A DNA stretch of 64,000 nt from positions 702,831 to 766,830 of the forward strand of contig CM030936.1 in assembly GCA_018136815.1 (NCBI GenBank), given 5' to 3'. The stretch is from Isochrysis galbana. Taxonomy: Eukaryota; Haptophyta; Isochrysidales; Isochrysidaceae. Each line of letters begins with the position of its first letter. Position 1 is the first letter of the stretch. The notes under the pieces are model-generated. The model was not told the DNA's origin. It saw only the letters and a list, made by a program, of their open reading frames with translations, and ran no database searches. The translations under genes and the position numbers were made by a program. Below are positions 1-10,286 of this stretch, piece after piece.

Positions 1-545
1 ATAGGCTATAATGGAGGCATGATCGGCAGAGTCCTAGAAATCCAAGAATTTTCTAGGACGTGGTCCTAGTTTCTAGGACGGAATTTTTTGTCCGTTTATC
101 CGCCGTGGTTGAGGGATAAAATGACAATTGTGTGAGACCGTCTATCTAAAGTAATAGGATTAAGCCCCAATGTACCCCATGCAACATAGTTCAAGGGCGC
201 GCTTTCTCGTCTAGCTCTTGTTAGTTTTATTTTTGATCTACCGGACCTACGGGTTTCAGTTTTGAAACGGAGGTAGTATATGTTATCAGACGTCAATCAA
301 TGAGGCAGACACCTCTGATAACAACAATGCGCGGCCCGATGCTATCCACCTTGCCGTGGGAGATGAGTAGTGGCGTGACATCATTGACGATACGGCCTTT
401 GTTGTAAAAGGCACTAATCTATATCCACTCGGACTCGAACCCTCTACATTCTGTTCAAGTACTTGGTATTTCTATTGCTTTTGGACTACCTTCCGGCGAA
501 TGTTCTTCAGGGTATTTATTTAAACCACAACCTGAACACCCGAGC
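1..545. other. non-coding, AT-richer left edge
   Basis: No convincing gene. Positions 30-95 hold several near copies of TTCTAGGACG, partly inverted, which could form a short stem. The stretch leads into a copia protease remnant, so it may be the 5' part of that retroelement, but no gag or LTR motif can be recognised. Confidence 0.4.
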
Positions 546-670
546 GTGTCGAACTCCGACACCGCGCTACTCTCGCACTCATCCACAGCGAGGCAGCTCT
601 CCTTTATAGTTGATTGCGGAGCCACAAAGCATTGTATCTCAGATGAAACGGAATTAGATTGCATCACAGA

Positions 671-826
671 CCTAGATGGGAAATACGTATTCACCGTATT
701 TGGCCAGAGGCCAAATACATATGTATTTGGCTGTATTTGAAGCGCGTCCTGGGTTGTTGGCCTCGAATGTATTTGAAATGTATTTGGCTGTATTTGCAGG
801 CCCCAGCACCGTATTTCCCATCTAGG
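671..826. mobile_element. hAT-like MITE, copy 1 (156 bases)
   Basis: Ends are CCTAGATGGG and its inverse CCCATCTAGG. The flanks carry a perfect 8-base target duplication ATCACAGA at 663-670 and 827-834. The interior is built of inverted copies of TGTATTTGGC / GCCAAATACA, likely transposase-binding subterminal repeats, so the single strand folds into a nested hairpin. Eight-base duplications fit the hAT superfamily; the terminal sequence is not the usual CAGGG. It lies opposite to copy 2 and is 27 bases shorter than copies 2-4 (internal deletion). Confidence 0.9.
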
Positions 827-861
827 ATCACAGATGACAACCCGGGCACCTTCATAATCAT

Positions 862-1044
862 CCTAGATGGGAAATATGGTGCTGGGGCCCGCAAATACAG
901 CCAAATACATATGTATTTGGCCTCCGGCCAAATACATTTCAAATACATTCGAGGCCTACAACCCAGGACGCGCTTCAAATACAGCCAAATACATATGTAT
1001 TTGGCCTCTGGCCAAATACGGTAAATACGTATTTCCCATCTAGG
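862..1044. mobile_element. hAT-like MITE, copy 2 (183 bases)
   Basis: Same termini and interior as copy 1 in the opposite orientation. The target duplication ATAATCAT is perfect at 854-861 and 1045-1052. It sits only 35 bases from copy 1 inside the same copia protease remnant. Length 183 equals copies 3 and 4. Confidence 0.9.
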
Positions 1045-1269
1045 ATAATCATAATCATTCGGCGACGGCCGACGCGTTCCTATCTCCCAAATCGGCGACA
1101 TGACGATTGTTGTTGATGCCCGCCTTCGTCTTGCAGACGCTTCTCACATCCATCGGCGCGTACCCGTTCGCCCCAGTGGTGTTAGAGTTGTCCCTGGTTT
1201 GGCGGCGAGACTTTTTAGCTGCCCAAAATGAGTTGGGCTAAACAACTTCTCTTATTGATCGCCATTCTC

Positions 1270-1305
1270 TAGAGTAGTCTACTAAAGCTCCACTCTACTC
1301 TACTA
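1270..1305. promoter_or_regulatory. GAGTAGAGTA-type promoter motif
   Basis: AGAGTAGTCTACT at 1270-1282 and CTCTACTCTACTA at 1293-1305 lie 23-58 bases before the ATG at 1328. The same word or its complement lies upstream of at least four other genes here (5099, 28603, 45517, 62391). A core-promoter or 5' UTR role is inferred from position only. Confidence 0.35.
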
Positions 1306-1327
1306 AAAGATCTCTGTGTGTCGGGCG

Positions 1328-2807
1328 ATGGCGGCGGCGATCTCGGCGCTCTCGCTCGCGGCGCACGCGCTGGTGGTGGGCGCGGGCGCGCGGGTCGCGG
1401 CCGGCCGTGCGGCGTGTGCGATGGCTCAGCCCTCCACCCAGCTTGCCGATGGCCTTCTCGCCTTCGACGTTGCCTCGGTTGTCGTCGGCGGTGGTCGGAT
1501 TGGCTCACTGCTCCTCGACCTCGGAGTCGAAGGTCCGCTGCTGCCGCTCCTTCTGCTCTCTCTCCTCCTTCTCCTCGTCTTCCTCCACCTATCTTCTCTT
1601 GGATGCGCCGCGACGGGGGGAAGGGGGTCAGCGCAATCCCGACGGCGCGCTGTGGCCACCTGGCTAACCCCAACATGCCCATCCATTCCAGCTTGCATTC
1701 CCTGCTGGGCTTCGCTGAGCATCTGTTGCTGAAGGCCGCTCGCAGGTGACGTGCTGGTCAAGCGCGGCGAGCCTATCCCAGAAATTCCTGAGTCGGGACC
1801 GATCTACGTCTGCACGCGCAACGACGCCCTTGCCGGCATTATTGAGTCGACTCCCCCGAACCGGCGGGAAGACCTCGTCTTTCTCCAAAATGGCATGCTG
1901 GGCGACTTCCTCGAAGCGCAAGGGCTGCCCGACGCGTCACAGGTCCGTGTGCTGGCACACGATACGCACGCATCGTTGAATCTTCATACGCTTCCGAGTT
2001 CGACATTTCATGGGCCCTCGCTCCCACCATTGGGAGTTGGTTCATGCCTGAACCCCCCAATCCGTTTCCAATCCAACAGGTGTTAGTGTACTTGGCGGTA
2101 GCCAAGCTCGGAGAGAAGCCGACCGATGGCATCACCGACACGAACCCCGAAGGTCTCACCTCAGCGACGGGCAAGTGGGCGGGTGCCTTTGCCGCTCGAC
2201 TGAAGAAGGGTGGTCTCACCTGTCACGTGCGCGCTGGTGACGACTACAAGAAAGCAATGCTAGAGAAGCATGTGTGGATATGTGCCTTCATGTTGACCGG
2301 CGCGCTCAACGGGGGCATCACTGTTGGAGAGGTGCGATGTCCTGTCGTTTTGGGGATGACATCATCCCAAATGTGGTTGAGGTCGGCTGTCAGGTCGAAA
2401 CGCGTCACTGCGCTCGACACGCTACGCTGACAGCCCTGCTGTCCTCCTAACATCCCAAGGCAGAGTTTATAGGTCCCATAATCTCGCCGCACTGCACTTC
2501 TTTCCATTTCTCCTCCGCCCAAAATGTGCAGGTCGAATCAAAGCATTCCGATCAGCTCCGTGCGATCGTCGATGAATTGTGTGCCGCTGGTGAGGCGGAG
2601 CTAGGAGTGAAGCTCGATGACGGCGCATTCGACCGGCTTGCTGCCTACGGCCGCGCCGTCGCGCATTTCCCCACCGCAGTCAAGGAGTTTGAGTGGAGAA
2701 ACGGCTGGTTCTACAAGATCTCACGCCGCGCGATGGAGGTCGGCGAGTCCGACCCCATGCCGCTGCATACGGCTGGCCTCGAGAGTCTCGGCATCGTCGA
2801 GGCGTAG
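1328..2807 (+). CDS. ketopantoate-reductase-like NAD(P)-binding protein
   Basis: Four exons: 1328-1532, 1746-1942, 2080-2331, 2532-2807, giving 309 residues; all introns are GT-AG. Residues 51-60 read VVVGGGRIGS, a Rossmann GxGxxG nucleotide loop. About 45 residues later comes DLVFLQNGML, matching the LQNG block of the ApbA/PanE ketopantoate reductase N-domain. The C-terminal half (KKAMLEKHVWICAFML, then VAHFPTAVKEFEWRNGWFY) is helical, like the PanE C-domain with its lysine before W. I recall close relatives in diatoms and haptophytes but no proven substrate. The first 40 residues are Ala-rich and hydrophobic and could be a targeting peptide. The ATG at 1328 was chosen because an earlier in-frame start at 1316 is GTG. 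Family assignment is fair; pantothenate synthesis itself is not shown. Confidence 0.8.
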
Positions 2808-3838
2808 AGTGGTTGCGAAATGCTCCTCTTGCTGAGGGGGGTTATCAACTAGACAGATCTAGCGCACGGAGCCAGCGGGAAAATCTTCTACTGCCGCACG
2901 CCTCGACAGACGTGGGCAGACTCCAGCTCTTGCTCTCCGTGTATGGGCATCCTCGCGGAAGGGAGGCCGAGTCGTCGAAAGGCCGACAGTCCCTACACTT
3001 CTATTGGTGGGAAACGGAGCAACATACTTACGCCTCCTGAGCATAGCGGTGGCAGCACATCATGAGACGCGGAATAGATGCGTAGCAAGCAGGGTTGGAG
3101 CGGCTATGCGACACGACAGCAGCAGGACTCGCCTAAGTGATTAGCAGGGCAGGTGGTAGCTATATGGATTATGGTCGACGATCCAAAACCACAACCAACC
3201 ACATCACAACTATGCATGATACATGAATGAGCTAGATGTGCGATTCGAGCAAGCTCAAGCTCGCCGTCGCACACCGGAATTAGAAGACTAAAGAATGCTC
3301 CCCTCACTCGAATTTGTCATCGTGCCGATTGCGACACATTTCAATAGCATATGCTAATGTCTAATGTGAGTTGCGTGTTGCTTCAGGCGTGTGAACTTTC
3401 ACTAAAATACTGTATCGCATGCGCGGCTGCGCGATGTGGCTGTGGCCGTGGCACAAGCTAGGAGGCGCCGAAAAAAGAGCTTTCTTGAAGGTGTCTGCCA
3501 AGCTACTAGAGCCACTTCCTTCACCGGATCACCGCTGCCATCTCCCTACGACCACACTCCACTTCCCGCTCCTACCGCCTCGCACCCTCGCGAGGAGGCG
3601 GCGAGCAGCGTGAAGCGTTCATTTGGTCTCACCCCCCATCTTCATACCGGACGTGGGGTAAATATCGAAAGAGGATATGCACCTGAAGATGGTGGGACAT
3701 ATCGGTGGAGGTGTGTCTGCGTGAGCTGTTGCGCCGGTCCGCTGGGCTTTGCTATGTGAGAACATGAGCGCACAATATCAATATACGATATGCTATTTTA
3801 TATTTAGCCTTAGCCTAGGCCTCATCAATGATCACCAA
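2808..3838. other. intergenic, no recognised gene
   Basis: Holds the 3' flank of the previous gene and moderately GC-rich unique-looking sequence. Open frames are short, overlap in several phases, and have no family motif. I see nothing I can name. Confidence 0.5.
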
Positions 3839-4130
3839 CCATCGTTATAACGATAGGGTCATGGAGATGGAGCGCGCCACGCTCCCCTCCTCCTCTCCCG
3901 CCCACCCCGCCGCGCCGGCCGACCACATCATGGCGGACGCCACATAGCCGAACCGCCCTCCTCCCTCTTGCCAGGGCCACGCCCGTCCGGGTGCCTGCGA
4001 GCCGCTGCTCGCACCGCATCCTGAGCGCCACCTCCAGCGGCAAACCCAACGAAGCGAAATTCGAGGGGCTTCGCATGGGGGCATGAGTCTTCTCGGTGCC
4101 GTGCGCAGAGTCTGCACATGTCGGTTCGTC
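3839..4130 (+). repeat. MERA-module repeat, copy 1
   Basis: A palindrome (ATCGTTATAACGAT, 3841-3854) is followed by GGGTC and ATGGAG, then a frame starting MEMERATLPSSSPAHPAAPA. The same palindrome plus ATGGAGCGCGC start recurs at 20721-20750, 26923-26960, 52228-52262, 52951-52985 and 63721-63760. It looks like the 5' end (promoter plus first codons) of a transposable element whose body is missing here. Confidence 0.6.
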
Positions 4131-5098
4131 CATCCGCGAATCTGTTTCTGATTCGCTGGTGCCGATTCTCCTATAGATAGCCTATCTATGGGTGATGTGC
4201 TTGTGCTCGAAGTGAAGGTGCTTATTTATCGGTGTGTTTTAGCAGCGGCAGGGTATAGTGCTTAGCTATGTGTGTCTCCATTCCTCGCCGCGCGTGATGT
4301 CAAGGCGTTTCTCCCATGCTAGTTTCGCCGCTTGCGGGGCGCTACTACAAGCTGCTTTGAGCTCGGCCTTGGTGATGTCGGCGACCGTAATTGGGTCTAT
4401 ATAGCGCGATTTTTCCCTTGCGAGTAGCGAGTAGCGTGTTCGTCAGCCAAGGGGGTATTCCATAAATCTTGGGCCTTTATATTTATATCCGTTCTCCCAT
4501 TTCGAAATCATTTCGCCGGCGGGTGGTAGTGTTGTATCTCCTTTGAGCTCGCTATGTTTCCGGTATATCAGAGATCTCTCCCAGCCCGAAACATAAGAAT
4601 AAGAAAAAGGAACGAGGAACTGGGGGGGAAGGCGAAGATGTGGAGGGAAGGAAGGGGAAGGAAAGGAAGGGCGATGACGATTGTGAGGTAGAGGCTACCG
4701 GAATAGTAGTAGGTGTTAGCCCTGGCCCTGAATCTGCATTTTTTAAAGCCTAGACCTCCGACTCCCCGACCCGACCATTGAATGCGACCATCCCGACCCG
4801 CCCCCTCGCAGGATTCGCCCCCGCACCTGCACTCGAATTCCGCATCGAGAACCAGGACACCAGGACCAGCTCACCGTCACCGACGCGGCCATCCACAGGT
4901 GGCTGACGAGCCTCCGCGTTGAGGCTGCCCTCGGGCACTCCTCTCTCTGACAGTGCCAGATCCAGCGCTGATGGGATTAGTGAACCGGCAGAAAAACAGA
5001 AATCTGCCAAAAAGTACTCTAATTCTAAGAGTCTACTCTCTCTCTATTGTACTCCTAGAGCTACAATAAACTTTACGGAGTACGAGTGGTACTACTCT
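4131..5098. other. intergenic with decayed repeat frame
   Basis: No intact gene. Around 4787-4970 a reading frame with DQLTVTDAAIHRWLTSLRV resembles a frame near 11985-12110 (DNDLCILDAGAVGAWLAS...LQAAL), so both are probably remnants of one unidentified repeat-encoded protein. Confidence 0.4.
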
Positions 5099-5110
5099 CG
5101 AGTAGAGTAG
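5099..5110. promoter_or_regulatory. GAGTAGAGTA motif upstream of the VSD-LRR-ART gene
   Basis: CGAGTAGAGTAG at 5099-5110, about 350 bases before the ATG, in a stretch with further TACTCTCTC-type words from 5030. It is followed by a pyrimidine-rich leader (CCTCC runs, 5290-5450). Confidence 0.3.
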
Positions 5111-5334
5111 TGAAGTTTACACCTCACTGCGGGAGTGGCATCCATCGAGGAGGAGGGGGGACGACGGGGGTTCTACGGTAAAGTAGAGGGAGGGATACGG
5201 AAGAGTAGGAGAGAGGGAGAGAGAGCGAAAGAGCAAGAAGGGAGCGGGGCGCTTGGCGGGCGGCTGTTGGCGGGGAAGAGGGGAGAGGCGCGACCCCTCC
5301 CCCTTCTCTCTTCCCCATTCTCTCTTCCCCCCCC

Positions 5335-5450
5335 TCCCCCCCTTCCTCCCTCCCTCCCTCCCTCCCTCCTCCCTCCCTCCCGTCCTCCCTCCCGTCCTCC
5401 CTCCCTCCCGTCCTCCCTCCCGCCCTGCCTCCCTCCCTTCCTCTCTCCAA
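5335..5450. repeat. CCTCC microsatellite in the 5' leader
   Basis: Runs of CCTC/CCCT units just before the start codon at 5462. Similar CT or GA tracts precede the frames at 14204 and 33323, so pyrimidine tracts seem common in 5' leaders of this genome. Confidence 0.7.
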
Positions 5451-5461
5451 CTCACCGAGGC

Positions 5462-8400
5462 ATGTCTCGTGCCGTGGTGCAGCCTCCCTCCTCCCCACTC
5501 CTCCCCAATCGCCAGCTCACCCACACCTCGGACCGACTTAAGGCCGCGAGGGCTCCCGACTCTTTGGTGAACCTCGCTCTCGCCGCAGAGACACACGGCA
5601 TCTCCTCTTGGCAGCACCGTGTGCTCGCGCTCCAGCGGTCACGGGCATACTCAATAGCCTTCATCACGCTCCTCCTGCTCGACGTATGCGCCGCCATCAC
5701 AGCACTGCTCCTCAACACCTCCTTTCCAGAGTGTGAGACGGTGCGCCGCTTTGCATCATGCGAGACGAATGCAACCGTCCTCCTCGAGAGGGGATGGAAT
5801 GCGACATGGGCCGAGCACGAGACAGAGCTCCAACGCTTCGCCGTGCTTCGCTGCGATGATGGGCGACACAGCAGTGCGCGCCTCGCTGAGGGCGTACTGG
5901 CCATCTTCTCGATCTGTGTGCTCTCCATATTTGTTTTCGAGCTGATGGTCGTCGTCGCGGCGCTCTGGAAGTGCATCTGGCGCACCTCGCGCTTCTTTCG
6001 ATGGCTGTCCACCTTCGACTTTGTGATCCTCACGTCGGCGCTCTGCATCGAGGCATACCTCCTCTCCGTCGGCTATCCTACGGCGGGCGACCGGGGCCTG
6101 CAGGGCTCCTCGCCGGTACTCGTCCTCATCTCGCGGTTCTATCGCTACTTCCAACTGGCACGCCGCTCGTACGCACTCATTGGCCGCGTCACGCGGACCC
6201 ACAACCTATCGACAAAAGGAGTGCTCGAGAAAAAGGCGGCAATCGACAGTGAGCTCGAGGGGTACCGCGAGCAGCAGCTCTTGGCGCGCGCCGAGGGCAC
6301 CGAGCGCGTCCATCCCTCGAAGCTCGTGCTGCAGGTGCAGTGCATGCAGCTCTCCTGGTTCAGGGCCAGGCGGGGCCGTGTGCCCAGCCCGAGCGCGCCA
6401 CGTGCTTTTGGCAATCCCGCCACGGGTCGGCAAGCCCACACACACCGCGGGCCATCGCCACCGATCCCGACATCAGCTCCCTTATCTCCCTAGCACAGGT
6501 GTGCGCCGACATGCTCAACACGGTGCAGCAAGACTTCTCGACGGAGTCATGGGTTGAAATGCGCCAGCTTGCCGCCGCCGCCGGCATAGCCCACTTCGAC
6601 ATGTACGTCGACCGTACGCTGAAGCGGCGTCTAAAGCCCCTATACTCGCACCCGGAAGCTTGGTACAACGACGACTCCAACCTGGCGCATGCCTTGTTCC
6701 AGGTACTCGAGTAGTCCAATGCCTAAGCACGCACTACGCGCATCTCCTAGAGTTGGACTGGTAGACGAGGGCTGTAGCTTGCGCACGCGGGACGGGTGCC
6801 ACACGGAGCTCGTTTGCGATCGCCTTTCGTCCAACTCAGAGCACCGCGTGTCCCTCTCGTGCGGTCTTGCCCACTGAGCTCGTTCTACCTGGTCCGTCTG
6901 CACAGGCCGTCAATGTGAAGAAATCGATGGCGGCATGGCCAACAGGCCTCAGAGCTCTGCTTCAAGACGCACATACGCCGGGAACAGTCCATGAGATGCT
7001 GAAAGTTGAGGCGCTCAGCGTTAACATGGATGAGCTGGGTCCTGGCGCGTATGGGCCGCTCGCCCTCACAGTAAGTAGAGCCGCAGAATAGTGTCGGACG
7101 AGCCGACGCACTTGTCGCTGAGGCCAGTACCGTCGCCCAGATTCGGAACGCTGGCCACCTGACAATTCCAATACTAACCTCGCTGTCACAGGTCCGTGCC
7201 GCGTTGTGTCTATCGCACCTCTCTGTCCGTTGCAGCGACGAGGAACTGTGGCTATCTTCAGGCAAGGACGCATTTATTGAGGCTGTGGCTGAGTCCCAAT
7301 CGCTGCGCACGCTCAACCTAGCCTCCGCATGCCTGCCAGCCATGCTCTGCACAAAGCTCTGCCGGAGGCTTGCCTCGCGAGAGGCCGACTCTCTCTCTGC
7401 GTGGAGCGCGCATATGGCGAGCAATCTCGAAGATCGTCAGGCCTCGCCCGAGGAGGCTGAGATGAAGGAATCAGGTGACGACGCACTCCTATCAGCTCAC
7501 GCGAGCCGGGAACGCGTAATGCTCGTCCCCCCCTTCGGCCCTCTATGCCTGCCGGTCATCACGGTGGCCTTTGTGGACGGATCGACCAGAACCTTGGTGG
7601 CTGGCTACACCGTGACTCCCTCCCCTCCCGCATACCCCATCGTACACGCTGTTGCGCAATTGTAGGCAACTCAAATCTCCCCTCCCGCATACCCCATCGT
7701 ACGCGCTGTTGCGCAATTGTAGGCAACTCAAATGGTGCTCAAAACACCGAACAGACGTCCGAGCATTGGGAGGCCGACGCAGACCTTCACGTTGGCAACA
7801 CGCCTGCCAACAAGCTTAATTCGCGACTTGTCTCGCCTACTCCCGTTGGTCTTAATACTGCACGGATGTTGACGCATTGGTTGATGCTAGCCTTGCCGGC
7901 GCGCTCGCCCACGCCATCAGGGAACGTCAATAGCACAGCGCGATCATCGAGCTCCCCGCGAGCGCCGCGGCTTCGAGCGACACTGAGGAAGGAGGAACAC
8001 CGTCGTCGATCAGACCGCGCGCGTCCGTTTCCAATTACGCTCTCCCGATCACTGAAAATTCAAGACATCACCCGATGGCTTACCCCAACTGCTAGCGAGG
8101 TCCCCGCTCCTCCGGGAGCCGATGAAGAGAATTGTATAGGTGGTGGAAACGAAAGCGTCACAGCTGAGGGCAAGAACGACGGTCCTAGCACGACCGTCCC
8201 ATCCGTTCAAGACTTTCACGAGTCACATTTGGAGTCGGTGTGCTTGGCTGACAATGTACTGACCGACTGCGGCGGGGAGCTGTGTAAGCTTATCACAGAG
8301 TGCCGCGCCCTGCGGGTACTCGATCTTTCGAGGACCCGGCTGACCAAAGACGACGGTGCGCGCCTCCTAGCAGCGGTGATGCTTCGCCACAACATGCGGC

Positions 8401-10286
8401 GTATGAACAGTGGAGCGACCAACGATGTGGGGAATAGCGATGGCGCTGTCCCACCAACCGTGATGTTATCGCCGGCAGTCGCGAATCCAGTCTCTGCCGC
8501 TCCCAACCAGTCATGGCTCGCGGGTCAGGGCGCGTCACCCTCTCCTGTGGGTGCACAAAACCAGGCGACTCTCGCCGCACTCGGCGAGGACGATGACCCT
8601 GCGGGCCTGGCGGCAGGAACAGCCACTGGCCGCTCTACCCTCTCCGTCACGCGCGGCAACGACGGCAATGAAGGCCCATCGCATACATCTCAAGGCTTCT
8701 CACGGTGCGCGTTTGCGGGCGTGGGTTCGTCGGCCGGCAATTCCATGGGCTCTTCGACGCAGCAGGATTCTCCTGCTTCGCCTGGCCCTCTCGTGTCTTC
8801 GATGCCGGTTGGGTCTGATCCGTCCCCGACAGATTCGGCCACACCCACGATGCTAGGGCAAGGACTTTACATGGCCGGTGCGGGAGCCATGGGGCTGCCG
8901 GCTGGAGGCGCTCATGACTGCTCAAAAGGCACGCTGGCTTCGAGCACAAATCACAATGACAGGCCGCAGCGACGCACCTCGACATTCTGCGCGGACCTCG
9001 AGTGCGTTGTACTTGACGCCGCGTCGATCCCGCCATCTCTGCTTGTGAATCTTCCACCATCTGTGGCCGCCGTGGACGGGGATGAGCTACTCACGAGGAA
9101 CGACTTGGCGTCGATCCTGCGTGCTATTGACAAGTGTGTTGCCGAGGAGGAATTCTCGGACGAGGAGGGAGGCGAAAGCAACGACGAGGAAGCAAGCGAT
9201 GCCATCACTCCCAGCGTTGTGGTTGCTAGCTTTTCCACGGTGGACGGGGCGTCCGGCATTGCTATTGGGATGAGTACGGGCGACGGTCAAGGTATAGGGA
9301 TGGGCGTTGGCGTTTCTACCGACGGCCAGCACGGCGTAGGGATCGGGGTCAGTGCGGAAGGCACAGGGGTGGGTGTCGGCGTGAATCTGCCCGAGACTGC
9401 TACAAACAAGAGGGGCGACACCGAGAAGAAGCGGGGGAGGAAGAAGGGCAAGAAGAAGCCGTTCTACGACCGCTTCTCTGGCGACATGGCGGACTTGTGT
9501 ACAGGCACGTTACTCGAAGCAGCCCGTGGCTTGATGCACTACATGAACGTCAAGGAGGACCACATCTACATGGGCGTTTCGCTCGGCACCGCAGCGATCA
9601 TCGAGGAGGTGCGAGCCCTCAACGACGAGGAGGCTGTCGAGATGCTCAACTACATCCTATATGAGCGAGCGTCGGAGAAGGAGTATCCAAACGGCATCCG
9701 AGACCTCGGGCGAAATGGCGAGCGCCTCGCTGATTTCTGCGCGCACGAGTATGCCAAGCTGGCAGGATTGGAGGAGGCGCATGTGGTTGCCTTGCGCCTC
9801 TATACCACGAAGGTCTTTTCGCACGTCAACGCACCGCTTCGGAAGCCGGGGGGCAAGGCTCACCCCCTAGCCCGCACGACCTGGTTCATTTCAGAAGGCA
9901 TCCGCCGCCTGCGCGCAGTTCGCGCCATCTCAGGGCTTGGGACAGAGCAAGAGAATCTTTGGCGTGGTATGCGCAACCTTCGGCTGACGGATGACTTTAT
10001 GCTGCGTCGGATGGGCGGAACTGAACTTGCGCCTATGTCCACGTCGACCTCGCTTGCTGTCGCCGCTGCATACGGCGTCTCCAGGGGAACCCTCCTGTTT
10101 AAGATCAAAGTGGACAATGCGATGGTGCGCGGCGCGAGCCTTGGATGGCTTTCCGCCTTCCCAAGCGAAGCTGAGGTGCTATTTCCGCCGCTCACATATC
10201 TCCAGCCGACCGGACTAATGCAGAGGGTATATATGGGCAAGTCCACATTCGAGGTGGTCGAGGTGCAGCCAAGCCTCTCCTCTTGA
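5462..10286 (+). CDS. voltage-sensor domain / LRR / ADP-ribosyltransferase fusion
   Basis: Exons 5462-6334, 6499-6702, 6906-7070, 7192-7474, 7723-10286; phases 0,0,0,1; 1362 residues. Residues about 60-260 have four membrane helices like the Hv1 proton-channel voltage sensor: S1 with an acid (TLLLLDVCAA), S2 ending FVFEL, S3 with STFDFVIL, S4 as SRFYRYFQLARR. The S1-S2 loop has cysteines and N-glycosylation sites. A charged helical tail follows, then leucine-rich repeats (SLRTLNLASACL; ALRVLDLSRTRLTKDDG), a Ser/Pro/Gly-rich linker with GV repeats at about 1020-1065, a basic patch, and a C-terminal ART domain with R1256 (LWRGM), STS at 1283-1285 and E1324-x-E1326 (SEAEVLFPP). That R-S-E set is typical of arginine-directed mono-ADP-ribosyltransferases. 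The second intron holds an in-frame stop 9 bases in, so two separate genes (5462-6714 and a downstream LRR-ART gene) remain possible. Start: first ATG after the CT-rich leader. Confidence 0.72.
7621..7734. repeat. 57-base tandem duplication spanning an intron 3' splice site
   Basis: 7621-7677 and 7678-7734 are near-identical. Each copy ends in TTGTAG then GCAACTCAAA, so the acceptor and first exon bases are doubled. The second acceptor fits the reading phase used in the gene model; the first would add codons and then a frame conflict. Confidence 0.85.

Larger units (their letters stand above)
546..1231 (+). pseudogene. Ty1/copia protease and pre-integrase remnant, split by two MITEs
   Basis: The frame before 670 reads FIVDCGATKHCI, the copia aspartic protease signature (family norm D-S-G-A-T-x-H, here D-C-G-A-T). 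The frame 1073-1231 reads on as IVVDARLRLADASHI and VRVVPGLAARLFSCPK. That resembles the copia stretch after the protease that ends in a VPGL-x-x-N-LLSV block. Between them sit two MITEs (671-826 and 862-1044), each flanked by an 8-base target duplication. Taking both MITEs and one copy of each duplication out leaves one further one-base frameshift, so the copia copy is dead. No LTRs could be delimited. Confidence 0.75.

Noticed and set aside
5135-5461. Upstream extension of the VSD frame starting MASIEEEGGRR
   Set aside because: It translates the CCTCC microsatellite into Pro/Leu/Ser runs; the ATG at 5462 directly precedes plausible protein.
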